From Candidatus Omnitrophota bacterium (GTDB taxonomy: Bacteria > Omnitrophota > Koll11 > Duberdicusellales > 4484-171): a DNA stretch of 40,206 bases. Each line of letters begins with the position of its first letter. Position 1 is the stretch's first letter. Made by a program: the position numbers and the translations under genes. Below the pieces are notes generated by a model. It made no database searches. It was not told where the DNA came from and was given only the letters and a program-made list of their open reading frames with translations. The DNA lies in assembly GCA_030692055.1 (NCBI GenBank), contig JAUYCY010000083.1, forward strand, positions 1 through 40,206. The letters run 5' to 3'. Positions 17,095 to 25,494 of the stretch are shown here, piece after piece.

Positions 17095-19221
17095 ATGTCA
17101 GGTTTCGACCTTTTGATATTAGCACCGGTAGGCTCAATTTTAGCACTTATGTTCGCTGCTTATTTGGCATTTTCGATTTTAAAAAAAGACGAAGGCAATG
17201 AACAAATGAAAGAAATTGCGCAAGCAGTGCGTACCGGCGCAAGAGCGTATCTTAAGCGGCAGTATTTGGGCGTATCAATGTTTTTTGTTGTAGTATTTTG
17301 TATTCTTTTATGGCTTGCGTTTAAAGGTTATTTGGTAATGTTTGTGCCTTTTGCATTTTTAACTGGAGGTTTTTTTTCAGGCCTTTCCGGCTTTATCGGA
17401 ATGAGCATTGCCACGCAGTCATCAAACCGTACCGCAGCGGGTGCAATGAAGAGTTTGAATTCAGGGCTGCGTGTCGCATTTTCTAGCGGCGCAGTAATGG
17501 GTTTAACCGTGGTGGGTTTAGGGCTATTGGATTTAAGTATTTGGTATTATTTTCTTAACTGGTATTATTCCGCATATCCGGGCAATATTCCTGCCGGAAT
17601 AGAAAAAATTGGCGCGATTACCTCCACAATGCTTTGCTTTGGCATGGGTGCAAGCTCACAAGCACTTTTTGCAAGGGTTGGTGGAGGAATTTTCACTAAA
17701 GCTGCTGACGTAGGAGCGGATTTAGTGGGAAAAGTTGAGGCAGGAATACCGGAGGACGACCCGCGTAACCCTGCGGTTATCGCAGATAATGTTGGCGATA
17801 ACGTCGGAGATGTGGCCGGAATGGGAGCTGACCTTTACGAGTCGTATGTTGGTTCAATTGTGGCAACCAGCGCTCTTGGTGTTGCTGCTGGTTTAGGTAT
17901 TGCGGGAGTAACGGTTCCGATGGTTATGGCGGCAGTAGGTGTTGTTGCTTCCATAGTCGGAACATTTTTCGTAAAAAGTAGAGAGGAGGCGAGCCAAAAG
18001 GTGCTTCTTGCGGCACTACGAAAAGGTGTGTTCGCAAGCTCGTTATTGGTCGCACTTATCGCGCTGCCAGTAGTTATTTTTACGCTTGGAAAAGAACATA
18101 TCGGTGTGTATTATTCGGTACTTTCAGGGCTTGTTGCCGGAGTATTAATCGGCCTGGTTACAGAGTATTACACCTCAAGTGGCTTTAAGCCTACGCGTTC
18201 TATTGCCGATGCGTCCCTCACCGGCCCAGCAACTGTAATTATCGGTGGTTTAGCCGTAGGCATGATGTCTACTGCTATCCCCGTTGTTATTGTGTGTATT
18301 GCGATCATGGCGAGTTTTTATTTATGTGGGGGAGCAACTAATTTTAATTCGGGGTTATATGGAATAGCAATTTCTGCTGTGGGTATGCTTTCCACTTTAG
18401 GTATTACCCTTGCAACTGATGCCTACGGCCCGGTAGCGGACAATGCCGGTGGTAATGCGGAAATGTCGCATTTACCTCCCGAGGTGCGTAAAAGAACAGA
18501 TGCCCTTGATGCGCTTGGTAATACTACTGCCGCAACAGGTAAAGGTTTTGCGATTGGCTCAGCAGCATTGACCGCCCTAGCGTTAATTGCTGCCTATCGG
18601 GATCAGGTAGATTTAATTATAAAACAGCGCGGTTTAAACATGAGTCTTGATTTAAGTATGATGAATCCAAGGATATTAGTGGGATTATTTCTGGGCGGAA
18701 TGCTTCCCTTTTTATTTTGCTCAATGACTATGCGTGCCGTAGGCAGAGCAGCCGGTAAAATCGTCATGGAGGTAAGAAGGCAATTCAAAGAAATAGTGGG
18801 CTTGATGGAGGGTAAGGCTAAACCTGATTATGCCCGCTGCGTTACTATTGCAACCAGCGCAGCGCAAAAAGAAATGATTATTCCGTCGCTTTTAGCCATA
18901 ATTGCGCCAATTGCAGTAGGGCTTTTGGTTGGCATTGAAGCGGTTGCCGGATTATTGATGGGCGCGACAGTCACTGGATTTGTTTTAGCTATTATGATGG
19001 CAAATTCCGGAGGCGCATGGGACAATGCGAAAAAATACATTGAAGAAGGCCATCATGGCGGAAAAGGCTCGTTAGCCCACAAAGCAGGGGTAGTTGGCGA
19101 TACCGTAGGAGATCCCTTTAAGGATACTTCCGGACCTTCGCTAAATATTCTTATCAAGCTGATGTCGATGGTTTCAATAGTTTTTGCTTCCTTTATTATT
19201 TCAAATACGCTCTTTAAATAA
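17095..19221 (+). CDS. hppA: Membrane-bound ion-pumping pyrophosphatase, K+-dependent type
   Basis: Couples pyrophosphate hydrolysis to H+ or Na+ export. 708 residues with about 15-16 hydrophobic segments. The substrate-binding core is present: [31 protein letters not shown] and [21 protein letters not shown], plus the C-terminal [20 protein letters not shown]. The segment [10 protein letters not shown] has Ala where K+-independent enzymes carry Lys, so this one should need K+. Whether it pumps Na+ or H+ cannot be decided by eye. Preceded by leader copy B and a perfect AAAGGAGG; followed by a strong terminator. Confidence 0.95.
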   Translation: MSGFDLLILAPVGSILALMFAAYLAFSILKKDEGNEQMKEIAQAVRTGARAYLKRQYLGVSMFFVVVFCILLWLAFKGYLVMFVPFAFLTGGFFSGLSGFIGMSIATQSSNRTAAGAMKSLNSGLRVAFSSGAVMGLTVVGLGLLDLSIWYYFLNWYYSAYPGNIPAGIEKIGAITSTMLCFGMGASSQALFARVGGGIFTKAADVGADLVGKVEAGIPEDDPRNPAVIADNVGDNVGDVAGMGADLYESYVGSIVATSALGVAAGLGIAGVTVPMVMAAVGVVASIVGTFFVKSREEASQKVLLAALRKGVFASSLLVALIALPVVIFTLGKEHIGVYYSVLSGLVAGVLIGLVTEYYTSSGFKPTRSIADASLTGPATVIIGGLAVGMMSTAIPVVIVCIAIMASFYLCGGATNFNSGLYGIAISAVGMLSTLGITLATDAYGPVADNAGGNAEMSHLPPEVRKRTDALDALGNTTAATGKGFAIGSAALTALALIAAYRDQVDLIIKQRGLNMSLDLSMMNPRILVGLFLGGMLPFLFCSMTMRAVGRAAGKIVMEVRRQFKEIVGLMEGKAKPDYARCVTIATSAAQKEMIIPSLLAIIAPIAVGLLVGIEAVAGLLMGATVTGFVLAIMMANSGGAWDNAKKYIEEGHHGGKGSLAHKAGVVGDTVGDPFKDTSGPSLNILIKLMSMVSIVFASFIISNTLFK

Positions 19222-19244
19222 TTTTATTACCTAACTGATTCACA

Positions 19245-19276
19245 GGCAGGGTGTTATAAACCCTGCCTTTTCTTTT
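19245..19276 (+). terminator. Rho-independent terminator after hppA
   Basis: GGCAGGG (19245-19251) and CCCTGCC (19261-19267) form a 7-bp GC-rich stem followed by TTTTCTTTT. It begins about 24 bases after the hppA stop codon and is the clearest terminator in the window. Confidence 0.88.
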
Positions 19277-19322
19277 ATTATTCGCGCTACGAGATTAAAG
19301 AAAGTGCATTATGCGAAAATTT

Positions 19323-19358
19323 TGATATAATGGGACTGTTGCATAATGCATCAGTCCC
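19323..19358 (+). promoter_or_regulatory. Extended -10 promoter followed by a hairpin
   Basis: TG at 19323-19324 and TATAAT at 19326-19331 form an extended -10; the -35 is weak. Directly downstream, GGGACTG (19332-19338) pairs with CAGTCCC (19352-19358) around TGCAT/ATGCA, so a transcript would begin in or just after a hairpin. The next gene starts at 19552. Confidence 0.5.
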
Positions 19359-19442
19359 TGATTACAGCGATTAATCGATGATTACAACGATTGAAAACAT
19401 TGGGGTTTTAATCAGTGTAATCTGTTCTTAATCAGTGTAATC
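19358..19442. repeat. Iterated-word near-palindrome (GATTACA family)
   Basis: CTGATTACAGCGATT and GATTACAACGATT words in the left half face AATCAGTGTAATC words, twice, in the right half. The element has the iterated-word inverted architecture found in other gaps of the window, with its own word. Related fills occur at 22158-22250 and 29440-29583. Confidence 0.7.
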
Positions 19443-19547
19443 AGAAGCTTTCTTATGCTACGTGAACCAAGGCACAAAAATTTTACCGAACCCACTGATA
19501 ATCAATCTATTGTAAGAAATCATTACAACAAAGTTGAGAAAGCTTCA
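19443..19547. mobile_element. MITE-like element, copy 1
   Basis: 105 bases bounded by AGAAGCTTTCT (19443-19453) and AGAAAGCTTCA (19537-19547), inverted repeats matching at 10 of 11 positions. The interior shares ATCTATTG and ACAACAAAGTTGAG-like segments with the element at 30864-30969. It carries no gene. The adjoining GH5 gene starts five bases after its right end. Confidence 0.55.
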
Positions 19548-19551
19548 AAAA

Positions 19552-20721
19552 ATGGCACTAAATATGCAAAGATTAAAAGGAGTTAACTTAGGCAGCTGGC
19601 TGCTTATGGAAGGATATATTTTAGGCGGCAGAAATATTGCTGAAAGTGAGTTTAAAGATAATTTTAAAAAGGTAAATGGTGGCGGCGCCCTTAAAAAGTT
19701 TGAATATCTTTTTAGAGATAATTTTATAAAGGAAGATGATTTTAAAAATATTGCCGCAATGGGTGCTAATACCATAAGGGTGCCATTTAATTATCATTTA
19801 ATAGAAAAAAAACCTTATTGTTATGCAGAAGAAAGCTTTTTCTATCTAAAACAAGCCCTAGCTTGGGCAAATAAGCATAAACTAGGGATTATTCTTGATT
19901 TACACGCTGCCCCCGGAGCGCAGAATTATGATTGGCATAGCGACTGTCGCGATAGGGCTTTATTTTGGGAAAAAGAAGAATATCAAGAGCGCGCGTGTTT
20001 AATTTGGGAGCAAATTATTGCACAATGCAAAGATATGCCAGCACTTATTGGTTACGACATCATTAATGAGCCAGTAATAGGTAAAAGAAGTACCGGTGCC
20101 GTAAAAAGATTCTACGCAAAAGCAATAAAAAGAATTAGGGCGCTTGATAAAAAACACATTATATTTCTAGAAGGGGATATTTGGGCGCAGCGCATAGATT
20201 ATCTAAAAGACCTTCTCGGTGACAACGTCTGCATAAGCATACATACTTATCAACCATTGAATTATACATTTAATTTTGTCCCGTTTTATACTTTTCCCGG
20301 AAAGATTGATAATGTTTTATGGAATGAAAAGCAAATTTTTAAATATCTGGAACCTTATTATAAATTCTCAAAAAATAATAAAACGAGAATATTTGTCGGA
20401 GAATTCGGGATTAATTGGCGGGGAGGATTTTGGGGTGAGATAGCCTGGCTTACAAGTATACTACGCGCATTTGAAGCGTTTAGCTTCGATTACACCTATT
20501 GGACATATAAGGCAATTGCCGGGCATATTTTTCCTGACGGAATTTATCAATATATTCTTAACCCCGATTATGTAAAACGTGAAGGACCGATTTTTGGCTG
20601 GGAAAACTACATTAAATATTGGAAAACAGATAAGCAAAAGATTGTAGAATTCTGGCAGACAAACAACTTTACTCCAAATAAAGAAATTATTGAAACATTA
20701 AGTAAGTTCTACATAAAATAA
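19552..20721 (+). CDS. Glycoside hydrolase family 5 (exo-beta-1,3-glucanase-like)
   Basis: Retaining beta-glycosidase with a TIM-barrel fold, 389 residues from the ATG at 19552. RLKGVNLGSWLLMEGYI at the N terminus, IRVPFNY, DLHAAPGAQN, the acid/base Glu in YDIINEP, the HTY motif and the nucleophile Glu in FVGEFGINW form the complete GH5 set. The NLGSWL start and LHAAPGAQN resemble fungal and bacterial exo-1,3-glucanases. There is no signal peptide, so it appears cytoplasmic. An upstream TTG (19534) falls in the MITE-like repeat and is not preferred; no good ribosome-binding site is visible for either. It lies next to rpe, separated by 12 bases. Confidence 0.87.
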   Translation: MALNMQRLKGVNLGSWLLMEGYILGGRNIAESEFKDNFKKVNGGGALKKFEYLFRDNFIKEDDFKNIAAMGANTIRVPFNYHLIEKKPYCYAEESFFYLKQALAWANKHKLGIILDLHAAPGAQNYDWHSDCRDRALFWEKEEYQERACLIWEQIIAQCKDMPALIGYDIINEPVIGKRSTGAVKRFYAKAIKRIRALDKKHIIFLEGDIWAQRIDYLKDLLGDNVCISIHTYQPLNYTFNFVPFYTFPGKIDNVLWNEKQIFKYLEPYYKFSKNNKTRIFVGEFGINWRGGFWGEIAWLTSILRAFEAFSFDYTYWTYKAIAGHIFPDGIYQYILNPDYVKREGPIFGWENYIKYWKTDKQKIVEFWQTNNFTPNKEIIETLSKFYIK

Positions 20722-20733
20722 GGAGGATAAAAG

Positions 20734-21360
20734 ATGATTGTGCCGGCCTTGCTTACTAACGACAAGGAAAAATTGAAGAGGATGCTAGATGTTTGCTCGA
20801 CATTTGCTGATTATGTCCAGATAGACATTATGGATGGGGAATTTGTCCCTTCGAGGAGTATTACCGTAAACGATATTTCAGAGCTAAGTTCACCCATACC
20901 TAGCGAGGCGCACCTTATGGCAAAAGACCCGCTATTGTGGGTTGAGGCATTCAAGAAATTTGGCTCAAAAAGGGTAATTTTTCATTTTGAAATAAGAAAA
21001 GAGCATTTAGCGATAGTAGAAACAATTAAGAAAGCAAAATTAGAAGTAGGCTTAGCTGTAAATCCTTCTACCCAAATAAAAGATTTTGAATTTTTAGTGA
21101 GTAAGGTGGATACTATTCTTTTCATGTCTGTTAATCCTGGCTTCTATGGCGCAAAGTTCATCCCGGACGTTTTAGAGAAAATAAAGAAATTTAAAGAAAT
21201 GTATCCTGCAAAATTAGTCGGTATTGACGGAGGGATTAAGTTTGATAATGTATCAAAGGTAGCTCAAAGTGGAGTAGATTATATATGTATTGGCAGCGCT
21301 ATCTTAAAAGAATCTGATTCTAAAAAGGCATACTTAAAGATTCTGAATCAATTAAAATGA
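20734..21360 (+). CDS. rpe: Ribulose-phosphate 3-epimerase-family protein
   Basis: Interconverts ribulose and xylulose 5-phosphates. 208 residues; AAGGAGG lies seven bases before the ATG. Family motifs include DIMDGEFVPSRSI, SEAHLM (metal His), MSVNPGFYGAKFIP and GIDGGI (metal Asp). However, the first metal ligand, usually His in an HxDxMDG motif, is Gln here (YVQIDIMDG, near residue 29). The N terminus reads PALLTND where PSILSAD is usual. It could be a true epimerase with altered metal binding, or a paralogue with another sugar phosphate. It overlaps the next gene by 4 bases (ATGA). Confidence 0.82.
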   Translation: MIVPALLTNDKEKLKRMLDVCSTFADYVQIDIMDGEFVPSRSITVNDISELSSPIPSEAHLMAKDPLLWVEAFKKFGSKRVIFHFEIRKEHLAIVETIKKAKLEVGLAVNPSTQIKDFEFLVSKVDTILFMSVNPGFYGAKFIPDVLEKIKKFKEMYPAKLVGIDGGIKFDNVSKVAQSGVDYICIGSAILKESDSKKAYLKILNQLK

Positions 21361-22157
21361 GTAAATTTTTAAGAATTTCACTACTCATAATTTTAATTCT
21401 TACACCCATAATATTTTATAAAACATTTTATAAAGGAAAAGGGAAACGCGCAGTAACTTTGCCTATCCTTGAAAAAAGGGCACTCCCTGTAAAACCAAAA
21501 ATTGCATTAATATTTGACGATTTAGGAGAGAGCCTAAAAGATTTGGAAGCCATTCATTCTTTGCATATACCCTTAACTATTTCCATAGTTCCGGGTTTAA
21601 AGTTTTCAAAAAATATTTCTTATATGGGTTCGCGTTGCGGTTTTTCTGTTTTAATACATTTACCTTTACAGCCGAAAGAAGAGCAACGCTTCGTAACCAG
21701 CAAATATAAATTTATAAGCAGTTCCATGGGAACAAAAGAAATAGATTCGTTACTGCGGTATTATCTTAACTATATACGATTAGCCATAGGTGTAAATAAC
21801 CATATGGGTTCAGCTGCAACCGAGAATCCAGAGCTCATGCGGCATATTTTACGTACCCTAAAGAGTAAGGGTTTAATTTTTATTGATAGCCGCACTTCGT
21901 TTAAATCTGTCGCTTGCGAAATAGCGAAACAAGAGGGTGTAGCTTGCGGGTATAATGAAAGTTTTGTGGATAGTGTGAATGATCCGCTTGTAATGGAAAG
22001 AAAACTTAAAAAAATAATAAAAAAAGCAAAAGACAAAGGCAAAATAATTATCATAGCCCACCCCAAAAAAAATACGATTAAAGTCCTCGAAAACAAATTA
22101 CCAGAGTTAAAGAAAGAAGTTGATTTTATTACCATAAGAGATTATTTTAACCTTTGA
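21357..22157 (+). CDS. Divergent polysaccharide deacetylase family protein (YibQ/DUF610-like)
   Basis: 266 residues. A membrane anchor at residues 5-22 (LRISLLIILILTPIIFY) is followed by a carbohydrate-esterase-4-like barrel: ALIFDDLGESLKDLEAI (Asp-Asp motif), PLTISIVPG, VLIHLPLQP, GVNNHMGSAATENPELM and FIDSRTSFKS. The family is widespread in Gram-negatives, and its substrate is not established; some members lie near peptidoglycan hydrolase genes. It should face the periplasm. It starts inside the rpe stop codon. The ending is followed by a GATTACA/CGCAGATT repeat. Confidence 0.85.
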   Translation: MSKFLRISLLIILILTPIIFYKTFYKGKGKRAVTLPILEKRALPVKPKIALIFDDLGESLKDLEAIHSLHIPLTISIVPGLKFSKNISYMGSRCGFSVLIHLPLQPKEEQRFVTSKYKFISSSMGTKEIDSLLRYYLNYIRLAIGVNNHMGSAATENPELMRHILRTLKSKGLIFIDSRTSFKSVACEIAKQEGVACGYNESFVDSVNDPLVMERKLKKIIKKAKDKGKIIIIAHPKKNTIKVLENKLPELKKEVDFITIRDYFNL

Positions 22158-22250
22158 TACGCAGATTAAAAAGATTAGGGAGTGATTACGCTGATTATAA
22201 ATAACAAATCTGCGTAATCATTTCCAAAATCTGTGTAATCGTAAAATTAT
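22158..22250. repeat. Iterated-word near-palindrome (CGCAGATT/GATTACG family)
   Basis: ACGCAGATTAAAAAGATTA and GTGATTACGCTGATT words on the left face AATCTGCGTAATCA and AATCTGTGTAATCG on the right. The fill starts at the stop codon of the preceding gene and ends just before queH. Confidence 0.7.
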
Positions 22251-22254
22251 TTTA

Positions 22255-22809
22255 ATGAAAAAGGTATTACTACATATTTGCTGTGGAATATGTGCGTTAT
22301 ATTGCATTGAGCGGTTAAAAAAAAATGGTTTTTATGTCGAGGGTTTCTTTTTTAACCCCAATATTCATCCTGAGAGCGAATATGTAAAACGAAAACAAAT
22401 GATAGCGGCCTTACGGCAAATTTCTTCTATAAAAATTTTAGAAGGTAAATATGAACCGGATGAATGGCATAAAATCTGCGGCGCATATCAAGAGGAGAAA
22501 GAAGGAGGCAAGCGTTGTCTTTTATGCTACCAGATGCGTTTAGTTGAAACTTTTAATGTAGCAAAGAATCTAAATTTTGATTATTTTTCCACAACACTAA
22601 CGATAAGCCCTCATAAAAGTAGCAAGGCGATAATTGAATTAGGGAAAAAAATAGGCGCAGATACTTTCTTAGATAACGATTTTAAAAAAAGTAATGGGTT
22701 TACGCAAACTATGGAGTTAGCAAAGAGATATAATTTTTACCATCAGAATTATTGCGGGTGTATATATAGCCTGCCAGAAGCAACGCAAAGACTAAAAAAC
22801 AGAGATTAA
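22255..22809 (+). CDS. queH: Epoxyqueuosine reductase QueH
   Basis: Last step of queuosine synthesis, converting epoxyqueuosine in tRNA to queuosine. The 184-residue protein has HICCGICALY near the N terminus, RCLLCYQMRL in the middle and NYCGCIYSL near the C terminus, the conserved cysteines that bind the Fe-S cluster and a second metal in QueH. There is no evident ribosome-binding site. It is followed 19 bases later by a radical SAM gene. No other queuosine gene is in the window. Confidence 0.93.
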   Translation: MKKVLLHICCGICALYCIERLKKNGFYVEGFFFNPNIHPESEYVKRKQMIAALRQISSIKILEGKYEPDEWHKICGAYQEEKEGGKRCLLCYQMRLVETFNVAKNLNFDYFSTTLTISPHKSSKAIIELGKKIGADTFLDNDFKKSNGFTQTMELAKRYNFYHQNYCGCIYSLPEATQRLKNRD

Positions 22810-22828
22810 CGAATTTCATTATTTACAA

Positions 22829-23752
22829 ATGGAAGAAAGATTTTATTCATTCAATAGGTATTTGCGGGAGAAATTCAAAGAAAGGGTGCATAGGATAAGT
22901 ATAAATGCTGGGTTTGATTGTCCCAATCTCGATGGGACCGTCAGTAAAAATGGCTGCATTTATTGTAACAATAAAGGATTTAGCGTTTATGCGGATTCTA
23001 CAAAAACCATTGACGAACAAATAGAAGATTCTATCGCTTATTATAGCGCTAAATTTGCAGTCAAGAAGTTTATTGCTTATTTTCAATCGTTTACCAATAC
23101 GCATGCAAGCATTGATGAGTTAAAAAATAAATATGATGTTATATTAAAATTCCCGCAAATCGTGGGTATATTTATTTCTACTCGCCCGGACGCAGTAAAC
23201 CAAGAGAAAATAGATTTAATTGCTCGCTACAATAAAGATTATTTAGTTTGGATAGAATACGGGTTACAATCAACGCACAATCATATCTTGAAAGCCATAA
23301 ACCGCAACCATACATATGAAGATTTTCTGGTATCGTTAGAGGCAGCAAGAGGACATAATATAAATGTTGGTGTACATATGATTTTGGGGCTTCCTGGCGC
23401 TACCTATCAAGAAACCATGGATGATGCGAAGCGCCTATCATGCCTTGATGTTCAGGGCATAAAGTTTCATATTTTACATATTTTACGAGATACCGCGATG
23501 GAGCAAATGTATAACAAGGGTGGCATTAAACTTCTATCTGAAAAAGAATACATAAGATTAATTTGCGACTTTCTAGAGCGCATACCCAAATCAATGGTAA
23601 TTTTGCGGTTAATCTCTACGGCCTTGCCTCAATATCTTATTGCACCGTTATGGATAAATAATAAAACAAAAGTTATAGAGGCAATAATAGCTGAACTTAA
23701 GCGAAGAGAAACCCATCAAGGCTTCTATTTCGAGAAAATAATAAACAGATGA
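22829..23752 (+). CDS. TIGR01212 family radical SAM protein (YhcC-like)
   Basis: 307 residues. The cluster motif is the long-spaced form of this family: CPNLDGTVSKNGCIYC (near residues 32-47), followed by FIAYFQSFTNTHA and LVWIEYGLQSTHN. The GLPGATYQETMDDAKRL and IKFHILHILRDTAM segments are typical. Function of the family is not firmly known; it is usually listed as an uncharacterised radical SAM oxidoreductase. It overlaps dtd by 4 bases (ATGA). Confidence 0.9.
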   Translation: MEERFYSFNRYLREKFKERVHRISINAGFDCPNLDGTVSKNGCIYCNNKGFSVYADSTKTIDEQIEDSIAYYSAKFAVKKFIAYFQSFTNTHASIDELKNKYDVILKFPQIVGIFISTRPDAVNQEKIDLIARYNKDYLVWIEYGLQSTHNHILKAINRNHTYEDFLVSLEAARGHNINVGVHMILGLPGATYQETMDDAKRLSCLDVQGIKFHILHILRDTAMEQMYNKGGIKLLSEKEYIRLICDFLERIPKSMVILRLISTALPQYLIAPLWINNKTKVIEAIIAELKRRETHQGFYFEKIINR

Positions 23753-24372
23753 GAACATTAATCGTAAGAGTAAATAAGGGCGAAGTTTCCTGCGGTATAG
23801 GAAATTATACCCTAAAGGGCACAAGTAAAAATGCGTCGTGGGTAATGCGGATAGTTCAATTTTGTGTCGTAGCTACCGCAAGGAAGTTCAAAGTTGTGAG
23901 CTTGCCAACTTCGTTGGCAAGTGAACTTTCTTGGGGAGATAAAATATTTTCTGCTATTAGTAAAGGTATTGCGCTTTTTGTGTGTATGGAACAGGATGAT
24001 GAAGATTCTATATTGGAAGAAATGGCAGAAAAAGTAACAAATATAAGAATTTTTGAAGATAGTAATAATAAATTAAATTACTCAATCAAAGAAAAGAAAT
24101 ACCAAATTTTATGTATTCCTAATTTTACTCTTTGCGCAAACACAAAAAAGGGGAGACGGCCTTCTTTTGAAGGCGCAGTTTTAAAAGAAAAAGCAGGATT
24201 ATTGTTTGCTAACTTTATAACCTTGCTACGAGCGCGGGGAATTGAGGTGAAAACCGGAGCATTTGGCGAACACATGGACATAAAACTTGATTTTGACGGC
24301 CCGGTGAATATAATTATCGATATCCCTGATAAATCAGAGAAAAATTCGGTTAATATCGGTAAACCCCGATAG
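23749..24372 (+). CDS. dtd: D-aminoacyl-tRNA deacylase, with an in-frame insertion
   Basis: Removes D-amino acids from mischarged tRNA. 207 residues, against about 145-150 usually. The family pattern starts normally (MRTLIVRVNKGEVS), is interrupted by about 47 residues, then resumes (FSAISKGIALFVCM, ILEEMAEKVTNIRIFED, KKGRRPSFEGAVL, GAFGEHMDIKLDFDGPVNI). The inserted DNA is palindrome-rich. Two family motifs deviate: SQFTL is PNFTL, and the usual Thr after GPV is Asn. A C-terminal tail of about 15 residues runs into the next hairpin cluster. Activity is therefore uncertain. Confidence 0.8.
   Translation: MRTLIVRVNKGEVSCGIGNYTLKGTSKNASWVMRIVQFCVVATARKFKVVSLPTSLASELSWGDKIFSAISKGIALFVCMEQDDEDSILEEMAEKVTNIRIFEDSNNKLNYSIKEKKYQILCIPNFTLCANTKKGRRPSFEGAVLKEKAGLLFANFITLLRARGIEVKTGAFGEHMDIKLDFDGPVNIIIDIPDKSEKNSVNIGKPR
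23787..23930. repeat. Palindromic insertion inside the dtd reading frame
   Basis: TTCCTGCGGTA (23787-23797) pairs with TACCGCAAGGAA (23874-23885), with one bulged base; immediately downstream GAAGTTCA (23883-23890) pairs with TGAACTTTC (23922-23930) around a hairpin with 9-bp arms CTTGCCAAC/GTTGGCAAG (23901-23921). GGTATA/TATACC near 23794-23810 adds a smaller stem. The length keeps the reading frame open. Confidence 0.7.
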
Positions 24373-24480
24373 AGAACTTCGTTCTCTATCGGCCTGCGCT
24401 GACAGTGGCATTAAGCCACCGTTAGCTTCAAGCGGGTAATGACCACCGATTAAAATCGGTGGCTTTCTCTAACGGGGTAA
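24366..24480. repeat. Hairpin cluster between dtd and the next gene
   Basis: CCGATAGAGAAC (from 24367) pairs perfectly with GTTCTCTATCGG across TTC. GTGGC/GCCAC and CCACCGAT/ATCGGTGG stems follow, and CCCCGATAGAG may pair with CTCTAACGGGG at the far end. The first hairpin overlaps the end of dtd. A terminator role is unlikely because no T-run follows. Confidence 0.6.
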
Positions 24481-24494
24481 ACAATTGTAAGGTT

Positions 24495-25064
24495 ATGCGA
24501 AAAATAAATTATATAGCTACGGCGCTAATTTTATCCTTGTTCCTACATTTATTTATTGCTTGTTATTTGTCTTTATATATTAACAGCAAAGCCAACCCTA
24601 TCTTTTATTCTTGGGTTGGTATTTTTAGGAAAGGTGATTTTTTGTTAAAAAATCATGATAATTTTCTCCCGCCAGGCATAAACTTTTCAGCAGCGAACTT
24701 AAATAAAAAATATTTTTTGTCATCTATGCTTTTACAAAAACCGCCGGTTCCTTCAAGTGAAATAAAAATAGAGGCTTTACCTTTCGCAGAAAAAGAAATT
24801 ATGGCAGAAAGCGATTCGATTATCAAAGAAGAAACAGGCTATGTATACCTTTGGGGCAGACCTAGTGGTTTACCTTATTGGGAGGACGAAAATACCGTTT
24901 ATAAAGTTTTAGTTTCGCCTTATGGAAAAGTTATTCTTGCTTTTCCCGAAAAGCTCCCCCTGAATTCTTACGGGAGTCTTGCCCTGCAGGAATATATCCG
25001 TGAATCAACCATTTTCCTTAAGGATAAATTTTGCTGGACAAAATTAGACGGTATAGTAAAATGA
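24495..25064 (+). CDS. Single-pass membrane protein with TonB-like C terminus
   Basis: 189 residues from ATG 24495 (an upstream in-frame ATG at 24459 lies in repeat DNA). One N-terminal membrane segment (about residues 6-28, IATALILSLFLHLFIACYLSLYI) is followed by a periplasmic region. The C-terminal part (YVYLWGRPSGLPYW, VYKVLVSPYGKVILAFPEKL, SLALQEYIRE) resembles the small TonB carboxy-terminal fold in layout (strand with V-x-P-x-G then a helix). I cannot name a family with certainty. It overlaps the next gene by 4 bases and heads a set of four small genes. Confidence 0.6.
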   Translation: MRKINYIATALILSLFLHLFIACYLSLYINSKANPIFYSWVGIFRKGDFLLKNHDNFLPPGINFSAANLNKKYFLSSMLLQKPPVPSSEIKIEALPFAEKEIMAESDSIIKEETGYVYLWGRPSGLPYWEDENTVYKVLVSPYGKVILAFPEKLPLNSYGSLALQEYIRESTIFLKDKFCWTKLDGIVK

Positions 25065-25309
25065 AATTTGAGTTAGTATCGTTTCTAGGTATAATATTAG
25101 GCGCGCTTATTGTAATAGCGTTTTTGTTAGAATGTAAATCAAATAGGCAAGCCGCTAATACAAAAAAAGATGCACATTTACAAGGGAAAAGATGTGAGGT
25201 TTGTTTTTCTGTATATTTTATTTCTTCTTTTCTGAAGTATTGGCGTTGCCCTTTATGCGGGAGTATCAACAGAGATGATGATTACCGAAATAGGAATAGT
25301 AGCGGGTGA
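25061..25309 (+). CDS. Small membrane protein with a C-terminal zinc ribbon
   Basis: 82 residues. A membrane segment (about residues 4-24) is followed by a basic linker and two CxxC knuckles (CEVCFSV and CPLCGSI), a zinc-ribbon pattern. Family unrecognised. The ATG overlaps the stop of the preceding gene (ATGA), and its own end overlaps the next gene by about 35 bases, indicating tight coupling in a small operon. Confidence 0.6.
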   Translation: MKFELVSFLGIILGALIVIAFLLECKSNRQAANTKKDAHLQGKRCEVCFSVYFISSFLKYWRCPLCGSINRDDDYRNRNSSG

Positions 25310-25481
25310 AATTTGGCATTTTTTAGACAAGCATGGTGAAGTAACCCTTGCAGTGTTAACTGCTGGGGTAGAGAAGCCAAAAGAACTTACTTTGATGAGT
25401 TTAGGATGGCTTGCAAGAGAAGGGCATGTCTTGATGCGGTTTGAAAATAAGGATTTTAAAATTAGTTTACGTAAACCTTAA
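25275..25481 (+). CDS. Winged-helix protein, DUF2582 family
   Basis: 68 residues: EIGIVAGEIWHFLDKHGEVTLAVLTAGVEKP, then LMSLGWLAREGHVLM. This matches the short stand-alone winged helix-turn-helix family DUF2582, probably a DNA-binding or protein-interaction module. The start is ATG at 25275 or 25278, both overlapping the zinc-ribbon gene. It may regulate its neighbours, but there is no direct sign. Confidence 0.8.
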   Translation: MMITEIGIVAGEIWHFLDKHGEVTLAVLTAGVEKPKELTLMSLGWLAREGHVLMRFENKDFKISLRKP

Positions 25482-25494
25482 AGGAGAAAAGCTT

